DNA of 64,000 nt from Marasmius tenuissimus (GCA_029532415.1 JAQOTA010000060.1:3720001-3784000), one strand, 5' to 3'. Shown: positions 42,701-53,010, counted from the first letter of the stretch. Numbers and translations are program-made. The notes: generated by a model from the sequence alone, not told the origin.

Positions 42701-45118
42701 CGAGTTTTGGGTTGTGCAGCCTACGTCTTCATTCCTGAAGATCGTAGGAAGAATAAGCTCGCTCCTCGTAGTGAGTTAATGACTTTCATTGGCTACCAAG
42801 ATGGGATGAAAGGCTTCCTGTTCATGCGAAGTAATAATTCCGTATTCAAAGGTAGCACTGCACTGTTCGATGAGACGCTATACAATAAGTGTCCTGATGC
42901 CAAAACTCGTGGCTTCACACCTGTCGGTAGTGAACCATTTACTTTGGGTGAAAATCCCAACATTCCTTCGGAAGATGAAGACTCTGATGACGACGGTTTT
43001 GATACTCCATTGCCAGATCTCAGACGTCGCTCCGAACCTTCTAAGAGATCAGAACCTCAGGTTGACGAACCTGCAGGTGGCCCTGCGCCAGGGGATTTGC
43101 CACTCCCTCAATCTGGTCCTCCGACGCCTCCAGGCGAACCCGCCGTTCCTCCGCCTGCACCAGCAGCGGATGGTCCACGCCGGTCTTCGAGGCAGCGGAA
43201 GGGTGTAACGCAACCTGGTAATATATTTGGTGAACAGCGGAACCCAAATAGACCCTCAGACATTATTCGCGACTTAGAGAATAAGAATACTTGGAGAAAC
43301 GTCACTGGAGATAAAGAACCTACACATCCAGTTGATCGTCCTAGCTCTTCGCGATCTAGGAAAGGCAAAGGTGGTAAAAAGGGGATTCCTGGTCCACTTC
43401 CGCCTCCGCCTGCTCCAGAACCCAGTGGAAGCACTGAGTCGCATGAGGAAGAAAGCGTAGTCGAAAGACTGACCCAAGAAGGGGGAGTAGGATTCGTGAT
43501 TTACCTGTTGAACAATGCCATTCCAATTCACGATTCGCTTCCAACGTCCGATACTCCTGATTTCTCTAACATCAGAGAGTGGACACTCCGCGATATTCTA
43601 AAGTTGCCTGTTGAGCAACAGAAGGAATGGAAGAACGCTTGCCACGAAGAACTTGAGGCACTTCGTAAGCGCAAGGTCTTCGAACTCTGTGACTTGCCTA
43701 AAGGTCGCAAAGCCATCAGAAATAGATGGGTCTTCGACGTCAAGTCGAATGGTCGCAAGAAAGCGAGGCTTGTTGCCAAAGGTTTCTCTCAGGTCGAAGG
43801 TGTCGACTTTGATGAGATCTTCTCACCAGTTGTTTGTTATGAGACTGTTCGTATGATGCTTGCTCTCGCAGCTCTCAAGAACTGGTACATCACTTCTGTC
43901 GATGTTAAGAACGCCTTCCTTTATGGCGATCTTGTTGAGGAGATTTACATGGAACAACCTGAAGGCTTCAAAGTCAAGGGCCAAGAACGTAAGGTACTAC
44001 GCCTGCGTCGTGCATTATATGGACTGAAGCAAGCTGCCCTTGAATGGTGGCGAACCCTCAGCTCGTCCATGGAAGTATTAGGCTTCAAACGCCTGACTTC
44101 TGATGCTGGACTCTTCATCTGCAAAGATCCGAAGAGTGGTGAAGTTGTGTATGCGATCATATACGTTGACGATGCACTCTTCATGGGTCCTAACAAAGCT
44201 TTTGTTGACAAGAAGAAAGCCGAGTTCATGGCTCGATGGGAATGTCGTGATATGGGCGATGCTAGCGAGTTTCTCCGCATGAGCATTCGTCGCGAAGGCA
44301 ATAAGATCATGATTGACCAAAAGGATTATCTGAAGAAAGTCCTTGAACGTTTCGGGATGCAGAATGCGAAAGGTGCCCCTACGCCCTTACCTGCTGGCTA
44401 TGTGCCAACTCCTAACGATGGTCCAGTCAATCCTGCCATTCGTTCCAGATTCCAGTCTGTGATTGGGTCGCTTCTGTACATTATGCTGGGCACACGTCCT
44501 GATATTGCCTATGCAGTTACGAAGCTCTCCCAGTTCTCTTCTAATCCAACGAAGGAACACCTCGATAAAGCTCTGTATATCTGCCGCTATTTAGCTGGCA
44601 CATCAGATTATTCACTTGTCTACGATGGTGATTCTGATGGAGGTCTCCTTGCGTTCACAGACTCGGATTGGGCTGCCGATCCTATCAAACGCCGTTCGAT
44701 TACTGGCTACTTCTTCAAGTTAGCAGGCGGCATCTTCTCGTGGCAATCACACGCCCAGAAGACTGTAGCTCTTTCTTCCACTGAAGCTGAGTATATGGCA
44801 CTGTCGGATTGCAGTCGTCAAGCTTCCTGGATAAGATCGCTACTCTCTGAACTTGGAATCGACTTAGGTCCTATTCCAATCTGCGGAGACAATCAAGGCT
44901 CTATCTTCATTGCATCTAATCCGGTTCAAGAACGCCGAACCAAGCACATCGATATTCGATATCATTATATCCGATCGTGTGTTGAAGATGGCAAAGTTGA
45001 GTTGTTCTTTATTGAAGGAGTCTATAATCCCGCAGACATGTTTACGAAGAATCTCGGACATGAGAAGTTCTTACGGTTCAGAGATCACCTTGGACTTGAA
45101 TTCTATTCGTCCACTTGA
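39710..45118 (+). CDS. Copia gag-pol polyprotein, intact
   Basis: A single frame of 1802 residues. Residues 1 to about 300 are a gag of the UBN2-like copia type. A Gln-rich stretch (about 260-310) follows, then a disordered acidic region; no complete CCHC zinc knuckle is visible. The protease motif LLDSGASSHF is near residue 625. Integrase has a zinc-binding start (HRRFGHPS, CRGCAEGK at about 772-810) and the DDE residues in HSDLKSY (about 836), SDEGGEY (about 898) and GRAERFNR (about 935). Reverse transcriptase has VDVKNAFLYG and the catalytic YVDDALFMG near 1485. RNase H has TDSDWAAD near 1650 and ALSSTEAEYMAL, then a typical KHIDIRYHYIR ending. No stops or frameshifts were found. Polyprotein stoichiometry must be controlled without a frameshift, as in plant and fly copia elements. 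Confidence 0.97.
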   Translation: MFDVKKFFSGRFDGTGFRQTYNGEMEAVTKAQGLYRHLTGAAKKPTYPLGEPIVPTITVTTPPGGTAQPAAGTDSDDEPDRHPPTDAQITAYNTALESWEEKDLQLMGIIQLTSTKEVFEPLKDMDAAKAWSTIVTTYGKPTLSAIYGDFVKLVSFRLTTSHPQAGIAKFKHYIERLAEVGVELPELIKALLLIAAIPPEWDAASSKSLHDFDRDPDSSSALTVADVHEAIMIEYERQNPQLANRLSAVKRAGNREPSFGQQQRPPQQRQQRGQQQRGQQRQPQQQQQRPSSNQNNGKKKKQQQRGTRGGINQHQGPGNAGGNNGGNNRSHGHSHLASYASVVASPAPIRPYSSITDRRERIVLNAVNNSLRAEIASAPPVRTMGSPPPAHFTGHWDKSCDSTVPQPAVKKNPAAMQSFTGFKPSQSVFDDVHGARSLADRLGAPKTARYLKPFEQIVTSATNRSLQDRIEQPRASSSKRLLEDDEGYEGAGSPSSTSSKRSRSADPDEDVEMDWGSDDGMEDMTSLFGNDVDNDIAEAAGVEDVPDDVSLGSFHDDRQVPYLDLLSQADANLQRCSQLVGISSARGSRSDLVSLVNFCNAISTHFVGCTQCKGKKSVNNAQGWLLDSGASSHFTNDLNDFAEYESLDGPIVNTANKGNPIQIKGKGTVFIKHNVEGHDGKLAERVSRLYPVYYIPQLDIRLLSMGEFLQDGLSIRGNAKKLAFYSSQRRQSLVSYPHMPGQTIYWVHSRKASAESLMAKSVVYNVDYDIEHRRFGHPSDKALNKARKHTQGFPLDIKMPTKKTPLCRGCAEGKMHEKSFPNSTTRASKPFERIHSDLKSYPAESYHRYKYYISFLDDCTSYVWTSKLKTKDEAVPALRDFLTMVKTQFNAVVKTWMSDEGGEYKGDKFDAVLKEYGIQRDQSIPYTPQQNGRAERFNRTIHEKAEALRFEACMPQSWWEFCHVHAVHLYNRTPVQRLSWRTPFEMLYGEAPDVSHLRVLGCAAYVFIPEDRRKNKLAPRSELMTFIGYQDGMKGFLFMRSNNSVFKGSTALFDETLYNKCPDAKTRGFTPVGSEPFTLGENPNIPSEDEDSDDDGFDTPLPDLRRRSEPSKRSEPQVDEPAGGPAPGDLPLPQSGPPTPPGEPAVPPPAPAADGPRRSSRQRKGVTQPGNIFGEQRNPNRPSDIIRDLENKNTWRNVTGDKEPTHPVDRPSSSRSRKGKGGKKGIPGPLPPPPAPEPSGSTESHEEESVVERLTQEGGVGFVIYLLNNAIPIHDSLPTSDTPDFSNIREWTLRDILKLPVEQQKEWKNACHEELEALRKRKVFELCDLPKGRKAIRNRWVFDVKSNGRKKARLVAKGFSQVEGVDFDEIFSPVVCYETVRMMLALAALKNWYITSVDVKNAFLYGDLVEEIYMEQPEGFKVKGQERKVLRLRRALYGLKQAALEWWRTLSSSMEVLGFKRLTSDAGLFICKDPKSGEVVYAIIYVDDALFMGPNKAFVDKKKAEFMARWECRDMGDASEFLRMSIRREGNKIMIDQKDYLKKVLERFGMQNAKGAPTPLPAGYVPTPNDGPVNPAIRSRFQSVIGSLLYIMLGTRPDIAYAVTKLSQFSSNPTKEHLDKALYICRYLAGTSDYSLVYDGDSDGGLLAFTDSDWAADPIKRRSITGYFFKLAGGIFSWQSHAQKTVALSSTEAEYMALSDCSRQASWIRSLLSELGIDLGPIPICGDNQGSIFIASNPVQERRTKHIDIRYHYIRSCVEDGKVELFFIEGVYNPADMFTKNLGHEKFLRFRDHLGLEFYSST

Positions 45119-45149
45119 TTCGCTCAGATGCGCTTTTCAGCTGCACTTA

Positions 45150-45160
45150 GCGAGGGGGTG
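45150..45160 (+). other. Polypurine tract
   Basis: gcgagggggtg lies immediately upstream of the 3' LTR, where plus-strand DNA synthesis of an LTR element is primed. Confidence 0.8.
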
Positions 45161-45471
45161 TGTTAAATCCGTGGACTATAATTAGATCCCGGTATATCCG
45201 AAGTCCCGGTTCATACTTCCCGCCATCATATTATGCGGGACTATTGTTCCATTTATCATTTCTACTTATGATCATATGTACAATTTCTATTGTCGTCCTT
45301 ATATGGTATTCGCTATAGTCTCTACATGTATATAAGCTTGTAGTTCTCTACATGAATCTACAGTGTGCTTGAGCTTCTACGTCTCGCCTCTATCTCTCTA
45401 AACTCCTCTCTGGTAAGTAGTAGTATAGCTATGTTGTAGTCCTCTGCGCTAGGCGTCATGCCGGCTCATCA
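45161..45471 (+). repeat. 3' LTR of the copia element
   Basis: 311 bp, TGTTAAATCC to CTCATCA, with no difference from the 5' LTR seen on reading through both. It is followed by the target duplication ATCAC. Confidence 0.95.
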
Positions 45472-45620
45472 ATCACTTTGTTGATCCATTGGATAGCGTA
45501 TACTCATGCGTCAAAGAATGTGTACTCGCTAATATCCATCGTTCATCCTCTTATGTTCTATTCCTACTATGGCCATGACAGCGTAACAACCCAACCTACC
45601 CCATTTCCACTGCCACACAA
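45472..45620 (+). pseudogene. 3' remnant of a tail-anchored family gene (right part)
   Basis: It continues the 3' flank interrupted at 39101: tttgttgatccattgg and, further on, ttcctactatggcca match the flanks after copies 1 and 2. The next feature is the kinase at 45748-47879, so this disrupted locus was another convergent pair. Confidence 0.65.
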
Positions 45621-45747
45621 TCAGATCTGGGCAGAAACAACATCAAGTTCGCTCGATCATTCGTATCGGTAGATTGAGGGGGGAAATTTATCACATGAAT
45701 TCCGTGCTTCGTTGCCTACACGCAGACCATCAGAAAGTTACTAAGTA

Positions 45748-47879
45748 CTAGTTCGTCACCATTTCAACGCCATTATTCGGACTCGCAGCCTCCAACTTTT
45801 CCAGGACCTCATCAATCCCAGGCCTCGCACTCGGCGTACGATTCCAACACTCCTCCATCAACGTCCACAAATTATCATCCAACCCCCTCTCCTTAACCTT
45901 CGCATCCGTCGGTCGTTTGGGGTTCCGCCCATTCGCAACACTCAACACGACTTCCGGAGGATGCTTGAACTGGGCGAAAGGTTGGTTATGCGTCAATAAC
46001 TACAAAAGCAATAGTAAGAAACAATAATTCAAAGGGGAGAGAGAGAGGTAACGAACCTCGAGGATCGTCATAGCGAACGAGTATACGTCCGAAGCCAGGG
46101 ACACCGCGCCATTCCCGATGTAGATCTCGGGAGCGAACCATCGGTAGAGGTTGGCTGCTCCGTTGCTCTGTGTGAACGGCGTGCTCGTCATATCTTCGAC
46201 CATCTGTCAAGCAACGAGAGCGAGGTGAGCTTTGGTGGCGAGCGATCATGGAGGGATACGAACCTTGGACAAACCAAAGTCGGCCAAGAGGGGATTACCC
46301 TCAGCGTTGATCAAGATATTGGCCTGCACAATACACGCCGTCAGAGATGGCTACTTCATGAAGGATAAACGAGAACGCACAGCTTGGATGTCACCATGAA
46401 CAACTGGAGGATCCATCTGACAATGTAGAACATGTATTCCCTTGGCGATGTTCAGGATCTACAGTGCACGGAAACCACCCGTCACAAAACAAACTTCTGG
46501 CACGAAGAGCAGAGCGTGCTTACTAGCTTCCGGTAGTCAACCTGGGCGTCGTTTTTCTTGACGTATGCAAGAGCAGTCCCCTTCTCTTGCCAGGGGCTCA
46601 CCATGTACCTGCCGTTCGACGAAATGATCAGCATATCGGAGGCGAGCAAAGGCCGGCATAACACTCACGGACGACCTTCATCGACCTGCGAAAACCCATA
46701 GAACGGGAGGATATATTGTCCCTGGTCGATACTCCAGATCTTCTCCCATATCTGAACCTCTCGTAGGAATCGCTAGATACGAGGGAGCTAAGCCATAGGA
46801 CACGAACAAAAGTCACAATAGAACTAACCCTCATCGTGTGTTCATCCCCTTCCACAGCTCTCACAACCTTGATCGCGACATTCTCCCGCTGCAGATACCG
46901 ACCGCGATAGACATCCACGGTGGCTGTCCCAGCTATAGCGCGCGTTTCCATGCCGGTGATCTCGCCAGATACGAGATTTGGTTCCGGTAAGAGAATCTTG
47001 GTCGTTATCTGGAGCTGGTACAGGTTCTGCGAGAGCCCGGCGACTTGATCTTCTTTCTTAGACGAGCCTTTGCTCAGTTCCGCTAGGGACTAAATGAATG
47101 TAGGTCAGCGATGGGTAGAGATACTATAGAGGAGAAATAGAACGCACCTGCTGCATCACCCGCATCATGTCTTTCACCTCCTGGATCTCCTTCGTAATGT
47201 CTTTTTGTCCTTGGATATTCCTCTCCCCGTACTCTTTCGTGACTGCCTCTACTATCACCTGGCCGTTCTGTATCTCAGACAAGAACTCGATAAGTTCTAC
47301 ATGGTCGTTTTGAGAGATAGCAAGGAACTCGGCTTGCCACCGGTTCGTCTCAGCACCCGAAGCCAGCTGTTAAACGACGATGATGGTCAGAAGACATCGA
47401 AACCGTACCGTAGAACAATTGAAGCTCACCTGAAATCGAATCGAACAATCCAAAATCTCGTTCTTGCACTGATCGATGCCGTCCTGAATCTGCTTCTGCC
47501 GGACGAAGGCACGGCCCCATGACAGCTGCGACCACTTCTCAGCTCGTTTTCTCACACCATCTATGGTCATCGCCACGTTGTCGAAAGCTTCTTGTAGCGT
47601 ACTCGGTGGCTTGGGTTGGTATCTTTGGACCGCTTCCAGTAGACTATGGCATTGGAAGCATAGTTGACAAGTTGCGTGTCTACGTGGAACGGGTATCAGA
47701 TAATAGACGTAAGTGTCAGTGACAATGGTAGGAGCGTACCTATTGGCGATTACGCCCTCGCATAGCGTGATAAACCCACATAGGGCTTCGACTGCTGGTT
47801 GTAGACCGGGTACTGGTGCGGCCTTACTGACCGCTATGGCGAGCTTTTTACCGACGTCTAACCAGGGGTCTTGAGGCAT
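45748..47879 (-). CDS. MLKL-like protein: helical bundle, brace and TKL (pseudo)kinase (copy A, intact)
   Basis: About ten exons join in frame from ATG 47879 to TAG 45748, about 529 residues. Residues 1-130 form a helical region: [19 protein letters not shown], a VPGL turn, then [14 protein letters not shown] and a last helix ([18 protein letters not shown]). The length and pattern match the four-helix MLKL/HeLo-like bundle. A coiled-coil brace fills 131-220. The kinase has VAIKVV, a degenerate glycine loop ([13 protein letters not shown]), [11 protein letters not shown] with the helix-C Glu, [18 protein letters not shown] and FAPEIY. In the catalytic loop HRDxK has become HGDIQ, so the catalytic Lys is missing and pseudokinase status is likely. 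Family knowledge: MLKL uses its bundle to permeabilise membranes once the kinase domain is switched. A similar cell-death role here is inference. Confidence 0.82.
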
Positions 47880-48948
47880 CGAGGGGGTGAGAAGGAAAGA
47901 GATGCTGGTCCTCAATGAGACCACGCTTTCGTCTTTATTGTAGTTCGCACATATGATCAAAGCTGTGGGTCGAACCTTCTAATTGTTGATGCGGGGATGA
48001 CACTTTGCTGTTCTCCTTGAGGCGCTTGTACAGCACGAGGTGCCAAAGCGCTTGCGAAGTCTATGCGTGTCATCAGAATTCGGATGTAGAGAGCCAGACA
48101 TGGTGTCGAACATGAGAAAAAACATACCATCAGATTGTCACATCACTCTAGTTCCCAACTTCGAATGATTTATGGGCGTCTGGTACTCCACCGGCCTGGC
48201 CTTCAACCGTAAGAGTTCGGCTTTAGAGGGCAGTAGAAGGCAGACATGCTGTCGAACATAGGAAAGTAGAAAAAATGAACATCAGACAAACGTACCATCA
48301 GACCGTCGCATCGCTCTAGCTCCCCACCTCAAATGTTTTATGGGCGTCTGGTAAGCATGTACTCTACCAGCGCAGTCTTCAGCACGGACTAGGACTATTT
48401 TGGAGGATCTTGAGAGGCCTTTTGGCTATTAGATTATGTTCGTCATCCGGAAAACCTACTAAATGGGTGACTTCAGATTCTGCCTCCCATCTTGAAGGTA
48501 GGAAATCGCAGATAGTGACTTACATCAAGTAGGTAAGCAAAGAAATGAGACTTTCAGGGTCAAACACAGAACATTAGGAGCGTTTTAAGGGCTGGTTGAT
48601 GCTTATTGTGGGTGTAGATGGGCGTTAGATAGGGAAAAGAAACGTCACGATGTGACATTCGACTGTCACAATTCAAGTAGCCATGACAGGCTCTTGTTCG
48701 AAGCTTCATAGAACAGAATAAGAGAAAGGTATAGATCAACGCCCTCCACTTCTAGTCTTGGATCGAAAAAGCATATTCGAAGTCGCCAGAACGCGCTAAG
48801 TCGAGATACGCGAGTGTCAAGTGACAGTCCTACTGATATGGGTTCGTAGATGTGAACACGACACGGGGTAACCAGCAAGGCAGCGTGAGAGCTACCCTCG
48901 TTTATAGTCATCCGATTGACATTATATACATAGTTCGCAGGTGCAACC
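47880..48948. promoter_or_regulatory. Upstream region of intact kinase A
   Basis: No gene is supported. It contains the conserved kinase 5' flank, partly duplicated in itself (two versions of the segment with gggcgtctggta near 48180 and 48345), and the GTCAC/GTGAC element. Confidence 0.5.
48607..48690. promoter_or_regulatory. Conserved GTCAC/GTGAC element upstream of kinase A
   Basis: gatgggcgttagat is followed by aacgtcacgatgtgacatt and gactgtcaca. It is the same nested inverted repeat as at 23640-23713 and 51629-51720, about 0.75 kb before the kinase start codon. Confidence 0.5.
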
Positions 48949-51035
48949 TTACAACCTAGTCAGAATCTCTTTAATACCAGGCCTCGCACTCGGCATACGA
49001 TTCCAACACTCCGTCATTAATCGCCACAGTTCATCGTCCAACCCTCGTCTCACAACCTTTCCCTCCGTCGGTCGATCCGGATTTCGTCCATTGGAAACCA
49101 TCACTACGACTTGCGGTGGGTGTTTGTACTGGGAAAAAGGGTGGGCGTGCGTCATCAGCTACAAAAAAGCACGAAACACAATCAGTCGGACAATCCAAAA
49201 TCAGAGAAGTGTCCTAGAGCGAACCTCGAGGATCGTCATCGCGAACGAGTACACATCCGAAGCCAAGGACACCTTGCCCTGCTCGGTGTAAATCTCGGGG
49301 GCGAACCATCTGTAGACGTTGGCTACCCCGTTGCTCTGCGTGAACGGCGTGCCAGTCATGTCCTCTACCATCTGTCGGGGATGGGGCGCAAGGTGAGCTC
49401 AGTATCGAACGATTGTAGGGAAACACTGACCTTGGATAGCCCGAAGTCGGCCAAGAGGGGATTGCCCTCAGCATTGATTAGGATGTTAGCCTGCAGAATA
49501 GTAGAATACACGCCGTCAGAGATGTCTACTCCACGAGAAATAAAGAGATCGCACAGCTTGAATATCACCATGAACAACCGGGGGATCCATCAAGCAATGT
49601 AGGACATGGATCCCATGGGCAATGTCTCGAATCTACAGTATACGGAAGCCACTGTCAGGAAGCATATCATAGAAAGGAGGAGTAGGGCACATTTACCAGT
49701 TTTCGGTAGTCAACCTGAGTATCGTGTTTCTTGACATACGCGAGAGCCGTTCCGTTCTCTTGCCAGGGGCTCACCATGTACCTGCCATCCAACAATTTAT
49801 CGGTCAATCAGAGATAAGCAAGACTTGATTTCGTACTCACGGGCGCCCCTCGTCGGCCTGTGAGAACCCATAGAACGGAAGGATGTGTATTCCCTTATCA
49901 ATGCTCCATATTCTCTCCCATACACGAACCTCTCGCAGGAATCGCTAGAAGAGAGGACTTGAGTCAATCGATGTACGAAAGGCGGAGGAAAAACTAACGC
50001 TCAAAGTCTTTTCATCCCCATCCACCGCTCTCACGACCTTGATGGCGACTGTCTGTCCCCGGAGATACTGACCTCGGAAGACGTCCACAGTCGTTGTTCC
50101 AGCTATTGCTCTCGATTCTATGCCGGTAATCTCGCCAGATACGAGGTTTGGTTCCGGGAGAAGAACCTTTGTTGTTATCTGCAGTCGGTACAAGTTTTGA
50201 GAGAGCCCGGCGACTTGATCTTCATTCCTGGAGGAGCCTTTGGTCAATTCTGCGAGGGGCTATGTACATGTAAGTCAGTGACGGCCGAAAAACAATAAAG
50301 GGCAAGCAAACGCACTTGCTGCATAATCCGCATAACCTCCTTGATCTGGTTCGAAATTCCTTCTTGTCCTTGGATAATCTTCTCCCCATACTCCCTCATG
50401 ACCTCCTCTACTATGACCTGCCCGTTCTGTATCTCACACAAGAAAGCAACAAGTTCTTCGTGATCCGTTCGAGTGATTGCAAAAAACTCCTCTTGCCACC
50501 GGTTTGTGTCCGCACCCGCAGCCAGCTGTTGAACGATGATAGTTGAAAGACATGGAACCGCAGAGCAACGGGCTGAAGTCTCACCTGGAATCGCATAAAA
50601 CAATCCGAAATTTCATCCTTGCACTGTGCAATGCCTTCCTGAATCTGCTTCTGCCGGATAAAGGCACGCCCCCATGACAGTCCAGACCATGTTGCGGCTC
50701 GGTTTTTCACACCCTCTACGGTTTTCATCACGTTGTCGAAAGCTTCTTGTAGCGTACTCGGTGGTTTGGGTTGGTAGTTTTTGACTGCTTCGACTAGATC
50801 ATGGCATTGAACACACAGTTGACGAGTCGCATGTCTACATCGAACATTTTGGGTATATCAGAGAATCGAGATGAAAGACGATGCTAGAAACGTACCGATT
50901 CGCGATTACGCCCTCGCACAGCGTGATGAACCCACATAAAGCTTCCACTGCTGGTTCCAAACCGGGTACTGGTGCAGCCTTGCTGGCTGATATGGCGAGC
51001 TTTTTGGCAACGTCCAGCCAGGGATCTTGTGTCAT
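48949..51035 (-). CDS. MLKL-like protein: helical bundle, brace and TKL (pseudo)kinase (copy B, intact)
   Basis: Start ATG 51035, stop TAA at 48949, about 515 residues, with the same exon plan as copy A; exon 1 is again 140 nt (51035-50896). The bundle begins [19 protein letters not shown] and ends [18 protein letters not shown]. The brace includes [19 protein letters not shown]. The kinase has [42 protein letters not shown] and FAPEIY. As in copy A the catalytic-loop lysine is replaced by glutamine and the glycine loop is poor. The C-terminus is shorter than copy A, stopping just after the final helix. Exon-level identity with A is high but not uniform, fitting an older duplication than the 17-33 kb scraps. 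Confidence 0.82.
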
Positions 51036-52072
51036 TGATAGACGAACGAGCGTGATGTGGGGAGGGGAGAAGGTTGACAGACGGTGAGAACGCACTTCTA
51101 TCCTTGTAATAGTTCACATATATAATCAAAGCTGTGAATCGAATCTTGGAACGGTTTGATGCGGGGATGACACTTTGCTGTTTCTTTTGAGCATGTACAG
51201 CATGAAGTGCCAAAGCGCTTGCGCAATCTATGACTACTTAGCATCAGAATTCGGATTCAGGGGGCGGCAGAAGACAGACATGCTGTCGAACATAGCAAAG
51301 TAAAGAATGAACATGAGGAGAACGTACCATCGGACTGTCACTTCGCTCTAGCTCCCCGCCACGAATGTTTTATGGGTGTCTGCCATGCATAAAGTCCACC
51401 AGCGAAGCCTTCGGCGTGCACTAGGGTTTTGCTAGTATATCTTGAGAGGCCTTTTTGCTATCAGATCGCGTTCAAACCTAAACGATTGAGTTTAGATTCC
51501 GTCTGTCATCTGGTGGGTATAAAATCGCAAATGGGGACTAACATCATGTGGTTGGGCAGAGGAATGAGATTTTAAGAGCCAAACGTAGAGTATTGGGAGT
51601 GTTCCAAGGGCTAGTTTATGGTTTGTTGTGGGTGTAGATGGGCGTTAGATTTGCATTAGATAGAGAAAAGGAACGTCACGACGTGACATTCGACCGTCAC
51701 AGCCCAAGTAGCCGTGACGCGTGACGGGCTCTTGCTGGAGCAATCGAAGGCTTCATGAAATAAAACGAGGGAGGGATAGAGAAACGTCCACAAATTCCAG
51801 TCGTGAATTGCAAATTTACATATCTAAAGTCGCCAGAACGAGTTAAGTTGAGATACACGTGTTTCAAGGTACAGTAATTTTGAAGTTACGGTGGCCTACT
51901 ACCGACGCGGAAAGTGAACAGATTCCTGAGACTGTAGGAGAGCGATCGGCAAGAGAAATATTCCGTTACAGGATAGAGTTCAAATAAGTTACATCCCCAC
52001 TAAGCACCCAAACCAGTTTCGAGTTGGACGTCAATCACTGCCAGCCTGCTGGCCCTCCACCGTTAAGTATAA
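51036..52072. promoter_or_regulatory. Upstream region of intact kinase B
   Basis: No gene is supported. It resembles the 5' flank of kinase A, including its own GTCAC/GTGAC element. Beyond about 51800 the similarity ends and the sequence is unassigned. Confidence 0.5.
51629..51720. promoter_or_regulatory. Conserved GTCAC/GTGAC element upstream of kinase B
   Basis: ggaacgtcacgacgtgaca is followed by ccgtcacagcc and gccgtgacgcgtgacggg, the richest of the three versions. A small internal duplication of ttagat separates the leading ggcgttagat from the core. It lies about 0.65 kb upstream of the start codon. Confidence 0.5.
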
Positions 52073-52710
52073 TTACATTTTTGGGATGAGAGAGGTGGGG
52101 GGGGAGGGACTTCGGAGGATGGGAATCGAACACGGAAAACCAAGAGCGGAGTGAAAGTGGGTGGTAGTAGGGAAGGAGTGAAAGGAGAAGGGGCGAAGGG
52201 CGAAGCAGACGGGGTGCAGCCTATAAGTCAGGTGAGAGGGAGAAGTGAGAGGGAAAGGAGAAGGAATATAATAATGAAGTTCTGAGGCAATGGAGTTCGG
52301 GGACTGCGGAAATACAATGGCTGAGAAACCGAGTAGTTTTCCACATTGTAAGTGTCCCACGAAGCCCTGCCCGCACTGCACTGATCGATATTATCGCCAT
52401 TATGGTTCTGGTTCATGTAGAACTGAGTTGCAACTGGGTCACGCTCTTGAGATTGGAAATCCAAGCGATTTACAGAGCCTGTATCATCTTGAACAGCCGC
52501 TGAATTGCATCTGCTTCGTCGTCCCGATTTGCCGCAGAATAGAAACGATCCGCCGAACTCGTACTACCATGACTCGTATGATATCGAGTGGCGGTATTCT
52601 GGTCCATTTGGGTATGCGTATCAACTGGGTCGCTTTCTAGGGATGGCAGGGAGTGGAAAGGATTCGACGGGTTTGTCCCACTTTGTTAGTTGTATCGTAT
52701 CAATTGAGTG
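52073..52710 (-). pseudogene. Tail-anchored family relic in inverted orientation (copy 7)
   Basis: On the minus strand the disordered middle is frameshifted. The second motif is recognisable (NHNGDNIDQCSAG, DTYNVEN) near 52360-52420. It is followed by a frame with a hydrophobic run (FIIIFLLLSLSLLPLT) in place of the usual helix. Exon 1 is absent. It is the only family copy in this orientation and lies between two kinase loci. Confidence 0.65.
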
Positions 52711-52714
52711 ATCG

Positions 52715-53010
52715 ATGGAGTGTGGTCGCCAGATGCGAGTTTTGGTCCCGGTAAAAGGGTCTTTGTCGACTATTGAATGATGGATGGTCAGAAGACGTCG
52801 AACCGTACCGAAGAGTACGTTTGGTTCTCACTTGGAATCACGAACAATCCAAAGTTTCGTCCTTGCACTGTTCAATCCCTTCCTGAATCCGCTTCTGCCG
52901 GATAAAGGTGGGTGTTCACGACACACCGGACGCAAGAGCCCACCCACTTGCGTGTCTACGTTGAGCGGCGGTGTTTTCACGAATAATTTTTGGGCTTCCG
53001 GTACTCCACC
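52715..53010 (-). pseudogene. MLKL-like kinase relic, bundle/linker scraps (copy 5)
   Basis: Reading leftward there is a piece of the second bundle exon (the FIRQKQIQ region, about 52860-52905), then a jump to the brace-kinase linker equivalent to [11 protein letters not shown] (about 52720-52760). Everything else is missing. Flanking sequence to the right matches the 5' flank of the family. Confidence 0.65.

Larger units (their letters stand above)
39102..45471 (+). mobile_element. Complete Ty1/copia LTR retrotransposon
   Basis: The element is 6370 bp. It has two 311-bp LTRs that read identically, a primer-binding site, one long gag-pol frame, a polypurine tract and a 5-bp target duplication ATCAC (39097-39101 and 45472-45476). 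Order within pol is protease, integrase, reverse transcriptase, RNase H, which defines copia. All of this indicates a recent and possibly still active insertion. It landed in the 3' flank of a tail-anchored family relic. Confidence 0.97.

Noticed and set aside
49111..49602. 163-codon plus-strand frame
   Set aside because: Antisense to the activation-loop and C-lobe exons of kinase B; similar mirror frames occur opposite the other kinase copies.
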